A stretch of 64,000 nucleotides of DNA from Thiosocius sp963736445. Its GTDB lineage: Bacteria; Pseudomonadota; Gammaproteobacteria; Chromatiales; Chromatiaceae. The DNA lies in assembly GCA_963736445.1 (NCBI GenBank), contig CAVTOY010000016.1, positions 153,983 to 217,982 of the forward strand, in the 5' to 3' direction. Within the stretch, counting starts at the first letter, position 1. Each line of letters begins with the position of its first letter. The notes below the pieces were generated by a model. It searched no databases, had not been told where the DNA came from, and worked only from the letters and a program-made list of their open reading frames with translations. Position numbers and translations under genes: made by a program. Shown here one piece after another: positions 40,227 through 50,100 of the stretch.

Positions 40227-41396
40227 ATGACCGATATGCAGGCTAAAGAACCGCTGCGCCCGCTCTGGCTGCTCGCCGAGCTGACCTACAGCTGTCCGCT
40301 GCAGTGCCCCTATTGCTCGAACCCCCTGCGGCTCGGCGAGCGCGCGCGCGAGCTCGCCACCGACGACTGGCTGCGGGTCCTGGGCGAGGCGCGCAAACTG
40401 GGCGCGATCCAGCTCGGGCTGTCCGGCGGCGAACCGCTGCTGCGCAAGGACCTGGAGGTCATCGTGGGCGAGGCCCGGCGGTTGGGTTTCTATACCAACC
40501 TGCTGACCTCGGGCATGGGCATGGACGAGGCGCGCATCGCTGCGCTGAAAGACGCCGGGCTAGATCACATCCAGGTGAGTTTCCAGGCCGATGACCCGGA
40601 TCTGAACAACCGTCTGGCCGGCAGCGACAGCTTCCGGCAGAAGGTCGAGGTGGCGCACCGGGTCAAGGCCTATGGGTATCCCATGGTGCTTAATATCGTG
40701 ATGCATCGCCACAACCTCGACCGCATGCGCGAGATCCTCGATATGGCGCTGGCGCTGGAGGCCGACTATGTTGAGCTGGCCAACACCCAGTACTACGGCT
40801 GGGCACTGGCCAACCGCGACTATCTGCTACCGACCCGCGACCAGCTGCAGCGCGCCGAAGCGGTCGCGCATGACTATCAGGCGCGCTTCGGCGATCGCAT
40901 GAAGATCTATTTCGTCGTCCCGGACTATTTCGAGGGCCGGCCCAAACCCTGCATGAATGGCTGGGGGCGGATCTTTCTCAGTGTCGCGCCGGACGGCACC
41001 GCACTGCCCTGTCATGCCGCCGCCGACCTGCCTGGCCTCACGCTGCCGAACGTGCGTGATCACAGCCTCGAATGGATCTGGAACGACTCGCCCGATTTCA
41101 ATTACTTCCGCGGCGAGTCTTGGATGCAGCAGCCCTGTGCGGGCTGTGACGAGCGCGCGACCTGTTTCGGCGGCTGCCGCTGCCAGGCCTACCTGCTTAC
41201 CGGCGATGCCGCGGCCACCGACCCGGCGTGCAGTAAATCCACGTCACACCATCTGATTCTGGAGGCGGTGGCACAGGCCGCCGGTATGCGTGCCGTTCCG
41301 CAACCGATCATGCGTAACAAACGCAACGTCGCCCGGGCGCTGCGGCATCCGGTGGGGTCGCCCGCCGGAGGGGCGGATACGCCCGTATCGGACTAG
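40227..41396 (+). CDS. pqqE: PqqE, radical SAM PqqA crosslinking enzyme
   Basis: 389 aa from ATG 40227. Forms the Glu-Tyr C-C bond in PqqA with PqqD. The radical-SAM cluster is CPLQCPYCSNP (CxxxCxxC, about residues 29-36), followed by LGLSGGEPLLRKDL. The C-terminal SPASM domain has PCMNGWGRIFLSVAPDG, LPCHAA, and CAGCDERATCFGGCRCQAYL for auxiliary clusters. The tail beyond about 365 is variable. It lies downstream of the pqqA terminator. Confidence 0.97.
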   Translation: MTDMQAKEPLRPLWLLAELTYSCPLQCPYCSNPLRLGERARELATDDWLRVLGEARKLGAIQLGLSGGEPLLRKDLEVIVGEARRLGFYTNLLTSGMGMDEARIAALKDAGLDHIQVSFQADDPDLNNRLAGSDSFRQKVEVAHRVKAYGYPMVLNIVMHRHNLDRMREILDMALALEADYVELANTQYYGWALANRDYLLPTRDQLQRAEAVAHDYQARFGDRMKIYFVVPDYFEGRPKPCMNGWGRIFLSVAPDGTALPCHAAADLPGLTLPNVRDHSLEWIWNDSPDFNYFRGESWMQQPCAGCDERATCFGGCRCQAYLLTGDAAATDPACSKSTSHHLILEAVAQAAGMRAVPQPIMRNKRNVARALRHPVGSPAGGADTPVSD

Positions 41397-41410
41397 TCAG
41401 ATGCGAACGG

Positions 41411-41776
41411 CTATTGCGGTATCTCGAAGCTGGCGACGATGCTGGAATACCACGCGCTGACATTGTCGACATCCTCATCGCTGAGCATGCGCGCGATGAT
41501 GGTCATCTGGGAATGCTCACGCTCGCCGGAACGGAAGGCGTTCAGCTGTTTGACCAGATACTGTTTCTGCTGGCCACCGATGTTGGCGACCATGGCCTGG
41601 GTACCGCGGCCGTCCATCCCGTGACAGGTCTGACACAGCTGCTCGGCCTTGGCCTTGCCGGCAGAGATGTCGCCCGCGGCCGCCTGGTGCGTCAGGCACG
41701 CAAGCGCACACATCCCTAGTGATCTTATGACACGCAGTCGTGTGTCAGCGCCTGCCGCATACGCCCTCGAATTCAT
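41411..41776 (-). CDS. Small periplasmic class I cytochrome c
   Basis: 121 aa with signal peptide (LGMCALACLTHQAAAGD) and one haem motif CQTCHGMDGRGT. The distal Met is probably in SQMTIIARMLSDEDVDNVSA, typical of c4/c5-like single-haem proteins. It lies downstream of the sugar dehydrogenase on the same strand, beyond a terminator, and is the likely electron acceptor of that enzyme. It is convergent with pqqE. Confidence 0.88.
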   Translation of the reverse strand: MNSRAYAAGADTRLRVIRSLGMCALACLTHQAAAGDISAGKAKAEQLCQTCHGMDGRGTQAMVANIGGQQKQYLVKQLNAFRSGEREHSQMTIIARMLSDEDVDNVSAWYSSIVASFEIPQ

Positions 41777-41799
41777 TCTCTAGTACCGCTTAGTCGCAC

Positions 41800-41831
41800 C
41801 GAAAAGACGGGCCGGAGACGATCTCCGGCCC
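41800..41831 (-). terminator. Terminator of the sugar dehydrogenase gene
   Basis: On the minus strand, a perfect 10-bp stem GGGCCGGAGA / TCTCCGGCCC (41809-41831) is followed by GTCTTTTC. It lies 9 bases past the dehydrogenase stop and partly insulates the downstream cytochrome c. Confidence 0.85.
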
Positions 41832-41839
41832 GCTATTGA

Positions 41840-43117
41840 TCAATCCCCCTGGTAGGAGATCCGGTACACGGCGCCGGCCTTGTCGTCCGACACCAGGATG
41901 GAACCGTCCACATACTGCTGCACATCGACCGGGCGCCCCAGGTAGTAGCCGCTGTCGGTCATCCACCCCTCGGCAAAGGGTTCGGTCAGCGCGGCATTGC
42001 CCTCGTCGTCCAGGAAGGTGACCATGACCCGGGCACCACGCGGCTTCACGGCGTTCCAGGAGCCGTGCTGGGCGCTGAAGATCGCGTTCTTGTACTTCTC
42101 TGGGAACATGTTGCCAGTGTAGAACATCATGCCCAGATCGGCGGCATGGGCGATGGTCTCGACCTGCGGCTTTACGTACTTGTCGGCCAGCTCCGCCGGG
42201 ATCTCCTGATCCTTGTATTCGTCGGTCCTGACCTCCCCGCCGCCGTAGTATGGGTGGCCGTACCACATCCCCTCGCCGGGGATTCGGTTGATCTCGCCGG
42301 GCGGTATCTCGTCCCCCATACCGTCCACCTGATTATCGGTGAACCACAGGCTGCCGTCCGCCGGGTTGAACGCATGGCCGACCGAGTTGCGCACCCCGGT
42401 GGCGATGACCTCACGCTCGGACCCGTCGCGGTTCATCCGGATGATTCCGCCGATTCCCCATTCTTCGTACAAGGCCAGCTTGTCCGCCGGCGACACGTTG
42501 TGCGGCTGGCCAAGGCTGATGTACAGCTTGTTGTCCGGACCGAGGGCGCAGACCCGCGCGGTGTGATTGTAGGACTCCTCGTCGGGCGGGATGAGTTCGC
42601 CCTGCTTCACGATCGGGACCGCGACGGTATCCGAACCCTCCATGAAGAACTCGGCCGCGGGAAACATCATCACCCGGTTGCGCTCCGCGATGAACAGAAA
42701 CCCGTCGTCGGAGTAACAGACACCGTTGGGGATATCGAACTTGACGCTCGGGCTGAACTCCTCCACGGTGTCCGCGACATTGTCCATGTCCCGGTCGGTC
42801 GCCGACCACACGGTGTTCTTGCGGGTGCCGATCCACACAGTGGCCTTGTTGCGACTGACCGCCATATGGCGGGCGTCGGGCGCGATCGCGAACAGTTCGA
42901 TCTTGAAGCCCGGCGGCATCTTGATCTGCTGCAGCATCTTCTGCAGGTTGGCCGCATATTGGCCGCCCTGCTCCACGCGCTTCATCGGGGCCGTATCGGT
43001 CCGCTTGAAAGCCCCCAGCTTTTCCAGGTTTTGTTCGTCACTTGCCGCAAAACCGGTACTAAACGACCACGGCAAGACCAGACAAGCCACGGACGCCACT
43101 AGTGTTTTTCTACGCAT
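41840..43117 (-). CDS. PQQ-dependent sugar/sorbosone dehydrogenase-like protein
   Basis: 425 aa from ATG 43117 with AAGGAG upstream, signal peptide ending TGFAASDE. The mature part is a beta-propeller of the soluble glucose/L-sorbosone dehydrogenase type (PF07995-like): FKIELFAIAPDARHMAVS, VWIGTRKNTVWSATDRD, DIPNGVCYSDDGFLFIAERN, ATGVRNSVGHAFNPADGSLW, MWYGHPYYGGG and DGSILVSDDKAGAVYRIS. The family oxidises sugars or aldehydes in the periplasm with PQQ. The adjacent pqq genes and cytochrome c support PQQ use. The substrate is not determinable. Confidence 0.83.
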   Translation of the reverse strand: MRRKTLVASVACLVLPWSFSTGFAASDEQNLEKLGAFKRTDTAPMKRVEQGGQYAANLQKMLQQIKMPPGFKIELFAIAPDARHMAVSRNKATVWIGTRKNTVWSATDRDMDNVADTVEEFSPSVKFDIPNGVCYSDDGFLFIAERNRVMMFPAAEFFMEGSDTVAVPIVKQGELIPPDEESYNHTARVCALGPDNKLYISLGQPHNVSPADKLALYEEWGIGGIIRMNRDGSEREVIATGVRNSVGHAFNPADGSLWFTDNQVDGMGDEIPPGEINRIPGEGMWYGHPYYGGGEVRTDEYKDQEIPAELADKYVKPQVETIAHAADLGMMFYTGNMFPEKYKNAIFSAQHGSWNAVKPRGARVMVTFLDDEGNAALTEPFAEGWMTDSGYYLGRPVDVQQYVDGSILVSDDKAGAVYRISYQGD

Positions 43118-43268
43118 CGCCTCAATCTCCTTACTCTGGCTGTTGTACAACTGTTGTACTGCGGATTCGCGGTTGTTGTTCGACCCGGGGATGGTCTTTT
43201 GTGGTGTACCGCCAGCAAAGCCTAGCAGATTGACCTCGCTTGGCTAGGTCAGCACGCTAGACTGTCCG

Positions 43269-44060
43269 CTAAGCCGCGTGGCTACGCCTACGCGATAACA
43301 ACATCTGCAGCACGACGAGGGTCGCGACCGCCGCTGCCAGGTGTTTCAGCGTATGTCCACTTACCGTGTGGCCAAGCAGCTCGAATACCTCACCGTCGAA
43401 ATATTCGAGCACCTTCGACAAGGCATACCATATGATGACCCATGTCAGATAGGGTCCTGCGGTGTAGCGGTGCCTGGGAAACAGTGCGATCACGACAGGC
43501 AAGGCCAGCATCGGGTAGAACTGCACGAGGGCATAGAGGCGAAGATCTCCGCGCCCCAGGGATTCTGTCCAGTGCCAATACATCAGGCTCGCCGCACCGC
43601 CAGCAAGCAGCAATAGCAGCAACCAGCCGTTACCTGCCTTGGCATCGATACGATCTGCGACGGTTGCCGATGTGATGGCCATGAAGGCGATCGCCATCGG
43701 GAGTCGATCCCAGAACAGGCGTTCGTTGGAGGGCGCCCAGTGGTAATAGACGGAACCAACACCGACCAAGGCCACAGCGATAAAGAAAATGCCATAGGGA
43801 CGGGCATCAACCGATTCGGCAAAGAGCGTCCGGCGACCCTCTCCGATTACCAGGAAGAGCCCCAGCAACCCCACCAGCGTAAAACCGATATTCGATACGA
43901 CATCGTTGAAGTTGGGGATGCCGAAGAACTCACGGCTGTCGGCAAACAGATGGTAGCCGGGATCCTGCGGGATGGGCTCGAGGGTACCAACAAAGATCAC
44001 CACGAGAACCAGCAGGCCGATCAGGATGGCGATACGCTGCCGCAACGAGAGATCAGTCAT
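43269..44060 (-). CDS. Ceramidase/CREST-family membrane protein
   Basis: 263 aa from ATG 44060 with GAGGTAAG upstream. Seven or so membrane helices. Resembles alkaline ceramidase-like CREST hydrolases (PF05875): GIPNFNDVVSNIGFTLVGL, VGVGSVYYHWAPSNERLFWD and HTLKHLAAAVATLVV supply the conserved Ser, Asp and His set (SNxxF, YYHW, DRLPM, HTLKH) that binds zinc in the superfamily. The substrate in bacteria is unknown and need not be a ceramide. No operon partner is evident. Confidence 0.8.
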   Translation of the reverse strand: MTDLSLRQRIAILIGLLVLVVIFVGTLEPIPQDPGYHLFADSREFFGIPNFNDVVSNIGFTLVGLLGLFLVIGEGRRTLFAESVDARPYGIFFIAVALVGVGSVYYHWAPSNERLFWDRLPMAIAFMAITSATVADRIDAKAGNGWLLLLLLAGGAASLMYWHWTESLGRGDLRLYALVQFYPMLALPVVIALFPRHRYTAGPYLTWVIIWYALSKVLEYFDGEVFELLGHTVSGHTLKHLAAAVATLVVLQMLLSRRRSHAA

Positions 44061-44093
44061 CGTCTTACCTCGCATGCATCGGTCCCCAGGCAT

Positions 44094-44642
44094 CGCCCCT
44101 GCGGGGCCGCCGGCACAGCCGGCATTCTGCGCTCCCTGCGGTCGCTGGTCGAACTCTGCTCATTGGATAGTCGGGAGTTCGAATCTCGGGTAATCCGGTA
44201 AACGAAAAGACCCGCGCACGGCGGGCCTTTCGATTTGCATGGCGCGCCCGGAGAGATGACTCGCGGCTACGCCCCTCGCCCCTGCGGGGCCGCCGGCACA
44301 GCCGGCGTTCTGCGCTCCCTGCGGTCGCTGGTCGAACTCTGCTCAATGGATAGTCGGGAGTTCGAATCTCGGGTAATCCGGTAAACGAAAAGACCCGCGC
44401 ACGGCGGGCCTTTCGATTTGCATGGCGCGCCCGAAGAGATGACTCGCGGCTACGCCCCTCGCCCCTGCGGGGCCGCCGGCACAGCCGGCGTTCTGCGCTC
44501 CCTGCGGTCGCTGGTCGAACTCTGCTCAATGGATAGTCGGGAGTTCGAATCTCGGGTAATCCGGTAAACGAAAAGACCCGCGCACGGCGGGCCTTTCGAT
44601 TTGCATGGCGCGCCCGGAGAGATTCGAACTCCCGACCGCCTG
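44094..44642. repeat. 183-bp tandem repeat array, three copies
   Basis: Units start at 44094, 44277 and 44460 (CGCCCCTGCGGGGCCGCC); inner markers (TCGGGAGTTCGAATCTC) are at 44171, 44354 and 44537, giving an exact 183-bp period. Each unit has a GC-rich palindromic part, a plus-strand T-arm-like GGAGTTCGAATC, a hairpin AAAGACCCGC/GCGGGCCTTT and the minus-strand tRNA 3' end TGGCGCGCCCGGAGAGAT. The last unit runs into the tRNA-Arg fragment. Units differ by only a few bases, so amplification is recent. Confidence 0.9.
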
Positions 44643-44650
44643 GTTCGTAG
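44606..44650 (-). tRNA. Truncated tRNA-Arg(ACG), 3' 45 nt only
   Basis: The minus strand reads CTACGAACCAGGCGG, then the T-arm GGGAGTTCGAATCTC and acceptor end GGGCGCGCCA, matching positions 32-76 of a tRNA-Arg with anticodon ACG and encoded CCA. The 5' half is missing: upstream is AT-rich unrelated sequence, and the bases before the anticodon cannot pair with CCAGG. A break exactly at the anticodon loop is typical of integrase attachment sites, so this is probably an att remnant and not a functional tRNA. Confidence 0.75.
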
Positions 44651-44789
44651 CTACGAAATATTTTTCAACCTATTGTTTTAATTGATCTATTGGCAGTGGC
44701 GCTCGTTGCAGATTGCAGGACAATGCACAACTGGTCCGGACTCATCTCGGCAAAAGTCCGGCACACTTGCCGCGGTCGGTCCCGAATAC

Positions 44790-45818
44790 TCATGCAGCCT
44801 TCGGAAGATAAATATGATGAAGGCCGCGAACGGCTGGGAATTCCACAACGTCGCTGGGTTCCGCTGCTCGTAGGGGACGTCCGTGCGGCGCGTCGCCATT
44901 CAAGGACCGGTGTGTTCGCCACGGGTGGTAATAATCCAGATACGACGACATAAGTCTCTTGAGATGCCGCTCGTTGAGCACGATGACGTGATCGAAGAGT
45001 TCTCGGCGTAGCGTCCCAATCACGCGTTCCGCATAGGCGTTCTGCCATGGTGACGCAGGTGCCATGGTGACCTCGTTTGCACCCAGACTTTTAATCCTCC
45101 GCGTAACGCGCTCACCATATAGGCCATCGCCATCTCGAATCAGATAACTCGGCGCAGTATCAAACGGAAACGCTTCGACAATCTGTTGCGCGGTCCACTG
45201 CGCCGTTGGATGTTCCGTCACGTTGAAGTGGACGATTCGCCGTCGATCATGGGCGAGAACGACAAAGACGAACCGCACGCGACAGGTAACAGTTGGGACA
45301 ATAAAGAAGTCGATCGATACCAGTTCTCGGAGGTGGTGGTCGAGAAACGTCCGCCAGGTGGGCGACCGCGGCCTGTCTCGACGAGGTCGGTATTTTTCCA
45401 CGGTCGATTTGGCGACCTCGATTCCAAGCTTCGCGAGCTCGGCAACGATTCTCGGTGAGCCCCACGTCGGATTGGCTTTCCGCATCCGCCCGATGAGTTC
45501 CCTCAGTTCACGCGAAATCGGAGGCCGGCCAGGACCGCCCAATCGACTGAGGGCATGCCAGTATTCACGGAATCGCGTCTCTTGCCAGACGGCGATCGTT
45601 CGAGGCTGCACAAAGATCAGCGCGGCGCGCCAGCCCGCGCACGGCCTCGACATAACGGACCAGAGCAGGCGATCTGCCGGGCGGATACATGGCCTTTGCC
45701 GCGACTTCCGGTACACGGACAACTGGTGCCTCAGCGCCGCGTTCTCCGCCTGCAACGACAACCGCGATCGAGCGGATGTCGTCACTAAAATCAGAATGAA
45801 TTGGATAAACCGGATCAT
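44790..45818 (-). CDS. Integrase-core (rve) transposase
   Basis: 342 aa. DDE transposase of the IS3/IS481-like rve group. An N-terminal helical part (LSLQAENAALRHQLSVYRKS) and a helix-turn-helix region (NPTWGSPRIVAELAKLGIEV) precede the catalytic core: D in LVSIDFFIV, D in LIRDGDGLYG, and E in SPWQNAYAERVIGTLRREL. It ends HRSLNGDAPHGRPL. It appears intact. I could not define inverted repeats, so the element's ends are not given. It sits next to the tRNA fragment. Confidence 0.88.
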   Translation of the reverse strand: MIRFIQFILILVTTSARSRLSLQAENAALRHQLSVYRKSRQRPCIRPADRLLWSVMSRPCAGWRAALIFVQPRTIAVWQETRFREYWHALSRLGGPGRPPISRELRELIGRMRKANPTWGSPRIVAELAKLGIEVAKSTVEKYRPRRDRPRSPTWRTFLDHHLRELVSIDFFIVPTVTCRVRFVFVVLAHDRRRIVHFNVTEHPTAQWTAQQIVEAFPFDTAPSYLIRDGDGLYGERVTRRIKSLGANEVTMAPASPWQNAYAERVIGTLRRELFDHVIVLNERHLKRLMSSYLDYYHPWRTHRSLNGDAPHGRPLRAAEPSDVVEFPAVRGLHHIYLPKAA

Positions 45819-45905
45819 CGATTACAGGATCGACCATCACCCCGGGTCACGCAATAAAATCAATATGCTCCCTTTTTCGGGAACCACAGGTGGAAACACC
45901 GCAAG

Positions 45906-46112
45906 TTGAAGAATATGTACTGCTCCTCAGCCGTGTCCTATCAGCCGACAGTGGCCACCATCGGCTGGTCCGCGGAGACTTCACCCCTCGATGAGGCGCG
46001 TGCCGAGTGCAATCTGGCGATCGCCGAGCTGGTCGGCAACCCGGATCCGGAGGCAAGGCGTCGAAAGAAGGCGGCATGCGACAATTACGATGCCTTGAAG
46101 ACGGACAACTAG
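45906..46112 (+). CDS. Small hypothetical protein
   Basis: 68 aa from TTG 45906 (ATG 45915 is an alternative). Unrecognised. The C-terminal half is charged and helical (LDEARAECNLAIAELVGNPD, RRRKKAACDNYDALKTDN). It ends 30 bases before the NERD gene on the same strand, so it may be co-transcribed, or it may be a chance frame. Confidence 0.35.
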   Translation: MKNMYCSSAVSYQPTVATIGWSAETSPLDEARAECNLAIAELVGNPDPEARRRKKAACDNYDALKTDN

Positions 46113-46142
46113 AGGCCGGTCAGGCAAGGGAGCATCGCGCCA

Positions 46143-46922
46143 ATGGACTTTTCGCCCCTCATCCACCAGGTTTTCGGCGCCCTGTGGTTCCTCGTACCCC
46201 TGGCAATCCTGGCCGCGATCCTTAAGTCACCTTGGTTCAAGGGTGTCGCCGGCGAGGCGGTCATCAATCTGTCCGCCAGGCTTTTCCTGGACTCCCGGGA
46301 ATATCGGCTGATCCGTGACGTGACCCTGCCGACCGCTGACGGCACGACCCAGATCGACCACATCATCGTGTCTGAGTACGGCGTCTTCGTGATCGAGACC
46401 AAGAACATGAAGGGCTGGATATTCGGTCAGCCGAACCAACGCCAGTGGACGCAGAAAATCTTCCAGCACACCAATCACTTCCAGAACCCGCTGCACCAGA
46501 ACTACAAGCACACGAAGGCCCTGCAAGACCTGCTGGGGCTGAATGGTGACCAGATCCACTCCCTGGTAGTCTTCATCGGCGACAGCGAATTCAAGACCCC
46601 GATCCCGGAGAACGTCACCTACGGCGGCGGTTACCTCCAGTTCATCAAGTCGAAGCGCCGGCTCGTGCTTTCACCTGGCAAGGTCGATGCCATTGCGCAA
46701 GAGATCGCCAAGTTTCGACTACCCGCATCCCGCGCCACCCGCCGTGCGCACGTCCAGCAGATCCAAGAATCCAAGACCCAACGCGCGTCTGCGCATACAT
46801 GCGCCTGGTGTGGCAGTCCGATGGTCTTGCGTGAGGCGAGAAAGGGGCCGAATCCTGGGCGATCGATCTGGGGTTGCTCATCGTTCCCCAAGTGCCGGCA
46901 CACCGAGCGTGTAGGTCCATAA
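46143..46922 (+). CDS. NERD-domain protein with topoisomerase-type zinc ribbon
   Basis: 259 aa. A hydrophobic N-terminal helix (about 9-27, FGALWFLVPLAILAAIL) suggests membrane association. NERD nuclease-related domain (PF08378) at about 35-150: GVAGEAVINLSARL, TQIDHIIVSEYGVFVIETKN with candidate metal-site D, E and K. The C-terminus has a C4 zinc ribbon like that of topoisomerase I (CAWCGSP ... GCSSFPKC, about 220-252). Likely DNA-binding or nucleolytic; biological role unknown. A perfect hairpin AATACGCG/CGCGTATT follows at 46935-46955. It lies beside a transposase and tRNA remnant, so it is possibly acquired. Confidence 0.85.
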   Translation: MDFSPLIHQVFGALWFLVPLAILAAILKSPWFKGVAGEAVINLSARLFLDSREYRLIRDVTLPTADGTTQIDHIIVSEYGVFVIETKNMKGWIFGQPNQRQWTQKIFQHTNHFQNPLHQNYKHTKALQDLLGLNGDQIHSLVVFIGDSEFKTPIPENVTYGGGYLQFIKSKRRLVLSPGKVDAIAQEIAKFRLPASRATRRAHVQQIQESKTQRASAHTCAWCGSPMVLREARKGPNPGRSIWGCSSFPKCRHTERVGP

Positions 46923-47117
46923 CCGAGTAGCGCCAATACGCGTGATTCGCGTATTTGCCCGCATGGCCGCGAATCTTGCCGGTAGCCAGTCTTCCGCGGC
47001 CAAGTACCGCCTCCGGTAAGACTGTATGGACGCCACATGTGCGTGTTACGCGATTGTCTGCTGTCTGCCGATCAGGGCAGGGTAGCGCGTGCAACGATGC
47101 ACGCGCTACCCATATTC

Positions 47118-50100
47118 TCACTGGCAGCGCTCGAGTATGCGCTTCATATCGCCCTCAAGGATCTTGCGCGAGATCGGGTGCAGGCCCGTCTCGGCCGCTC
47201 CGTTCGAACCGAAGAGGATCTGATTGCCGACGATGCCGATCGTCGGTTTACCGGTATTCGGCTGCAGTGCAACGATCTTCACGACACCTTGCTTGACCGG
47301 CGGATCGAGACTGTGAATGTCAATCTCGACCAGTCCATTGGGCCCGATTTTGTCACGCATGCATTGGAAGGGCTTGCCCTTGTCGTCGAACAATGACACA
47401 ACCAATGCCAGCGCTCTACCGGTCGGGTTCATCACATGGACCAGGGTCTTGTTGTCGCGCCGCAGGTCGAAGCGACCGATCAGGTAGGTTGCCGCGCCAC
47501 CCTCACATGCACCGCAATCGGTTCCGTTGCCGTTGTCATCCGAGCCGCCCGGTTGTCCGCCAGGTCCCCGTGGATCCGGTTCCGGTCGTTGCAGGGTTAT
47601 ATAGCGCTCGATGAGGCGCGGCGCGAGTTCGCCGCGCTCATTGCGGCCAACCGAGCGAAACAACAGCTTATACACGCCGGGCACCGACGTCTGCGCATAG
47701 GAGTTAGCCCAGGAGGCGTCGCCGGACAGTCCGTCACCGTGTTGCCCATTGTCATGGAGCGTGACGACATGGACACTCTGGTCGGGCCGCGTGATAGTCA
47801 CGGTCACGTTGCCATCGGGTGCCGGCCAGCCTCGGTCGGTGAGGTCAGCATAGAGCTGCAATTCAGCGCCAGGCAGATAGGTGGTCGCGGTAATGCGCGC
47901 ATCAAGCGAATAGTCCGATGACACTGCGCCGGCGAAACCGATCGGCACCTGCCCTTGGACCGGATGCATGATGCCACCGTAACCGAACCGTGACTCCGCA
48001 GACAGGTTCTTGGCCACGCTTCTCGTCCAATTGCCCTTCGGTACCAGCCTCAATATCCAGTTGCCGACATAGGTGTCAGCTTGTGATGGATCAGGGAACA
48101 CGATGCGGAAGATCCGGTAAGTGTTGCGCACCTGCTCATGGATCGGGATGCCACCGACGGTACTGCCCGGTGAAAGGATGGTGCCGTCCGGAGCGATGAA
48201 CTCAAGCGTGTACAAAGGACGCATCTGTGGGTCGTCCAGCACAAGGAAGGTAGCGTTGCGATCAGACGAGATCACACGGGCACGGTCGACGACGACAGGC
48301 GCGTTAGACGCCAGATTCACCACATGGGTCGGGTCGGTGACCATGTCCATGTTCGCGGCGCTCGCGAATATTTTGAAGTAGAACGCTTCGAGATCGAACA
48401 GCGTTTCATCGCGAAGGGTGTTGACGACCTGGTGATAACCCTCGTCACCCATGTTGGTGATGCTTTGCAGCTTGGTCGGTTCGATATCGAACCCCAGTCC
48501 GACTGAATACATCTGGATGTGCGGGTCGTCGCTGCCGATCTGGCTAATGGCCTCCGCGATAGTCGGCGCGCGATTCTCCTTGCCGTCGGTCAGAACCACC
48601 ATCACGCTGCCACGATCGGCAAACGGGCCGCCGACCTCGCTGGCGCCGGTCAGCATCGCGCCACCGATGCCTGTTGCACCGTCGGGCTTGAGACGCGCGA
48701 GATCGTTCAGAGCGCCCATACTAAGCTCACCCAATGCGATCGCATTTTTGACACCGTTAGTGATGGTCGTCATCGGCAGGTAAACCGAGTTGGCCTCGTT
48801 GTACTTAACGAGTCCGACCTTGTCACCAACATCTTCACGCATCAGGTCGGTGTACAGCATGACGGCATCGCGCATCGCCTCGATCTTGGTGCGGTCACCG
48901 GCCAGATCGTCCATGCTGCCGCTACGGTCGAGAACCAGCAGCGAGTCGATTGGGCGTGGGGTCGTGCCACGGCCGGTCAGCAGTATTGTTGTGGCCGGCG
49001 CGGACGGATCCGAGCTTGTGACTTCTAGCTCGACGGAGTGGTTCCCGACCGCTTGCGGCTCGTAGACCTGACGCAACACGACCGGCGCTTGACCCGATGA
49101 GATCGTGAAATTGGCGAGTTCATTGACCTCGTCCCAATGGCCGAGATTGGGATCGCCTGCTGGCGTCTGGCGTGTGACCGAAACGGTGACACTGGCATTT
49201 CCGTCGTTGTGCAGGACCAGCGCCTTGGCAAAAGCGAAACCGAGCTCGACCTCGCCGTAGTCGAGCACCTCAGACTCGATGCGCAGTAGCGGCGCAGCCG
49301 GTCCGGAACACAAGGCACGCATCGCATCGACATGCGCAGCCATGTCTGACGAACCGGGCGAGCCGACCGGCATCGTCTTTTCAACGGCTTGCTCCAGAAT
49401 CGTGCCGCAGTATCCTGTGATCGCGCTGGACAACTGCGGGAAGCGTCCACCGCCGCCGGCCTGGCTGTGGCAGCCAGTGCACTCACCGATGCCGGCGATC
49501 GCCGGGACCGCCAGCGAGGGGCCGGGGTTTTGTGGCCAGTCGGGATGCACCAACGGGTCATACCAGTTGTCCGCCTGCAGGACGACGTCACCCAGCGCGC
49601 CTTGGCCAAGTGCGCTTGCAGGATGGATGATGAAGGGGTTCTCGCCTGCGTGACAGCTGGTGCAGGTTCCCCCTGTGCCGTCTTTGAGCTCGGCGCCACC
49701 AGCGAACTGGCTCAACGGTACGCTCTCGTTGGCACCTATGGTGAAGTTGACATCGCCCTGCTGGTTGTCCCAGAAGCAGGCCTTGCTTGTCTGCTTGCCC
49801 AGGCAGATTATGCCGAGCAGGCCTATATCACCTGTACCGTTGCCGTTGAAACGTGGCAATGCAATGCAAGTGCCTTCTGGGCCGGTGCCCTTGTATTTGT
49901 AGACACGCGCCTCCGCGCCCACAGATATGAATTCCTGTGCGTCACTCAGGTTACCGACGTGAACCCATTCCGAACTGCCCCAATCCGGCGGGATCGGAAC
50001 GCCGTTGGCCGCGCATTCGTTGATGTAGGCCTGACCGCTGTTAAAGGTCGAAAACAGTACGGCGCCGGCACCTTGCGCACCAGGTATTGTGGCGAGTGCA

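Noticed and set aside
42065..43102. 345-aa plus-strand frame
   Set aside because: Antisense to the PQQ sugar dehydrogenase, which has a signal peptide and family motifs.
44065..44529. 154-aa minus-strand frame with a repeated amino-acid pattern
   Set aside because: It is a translation of the 183-bp DNA tandem array; the repeat is explained by DNA and includes tRNA sequence.
44094..44642. Possible CRISPR array
   Set aside because: Units are 183-bp direct tandem repeats with no unique spacers and no cas genes.
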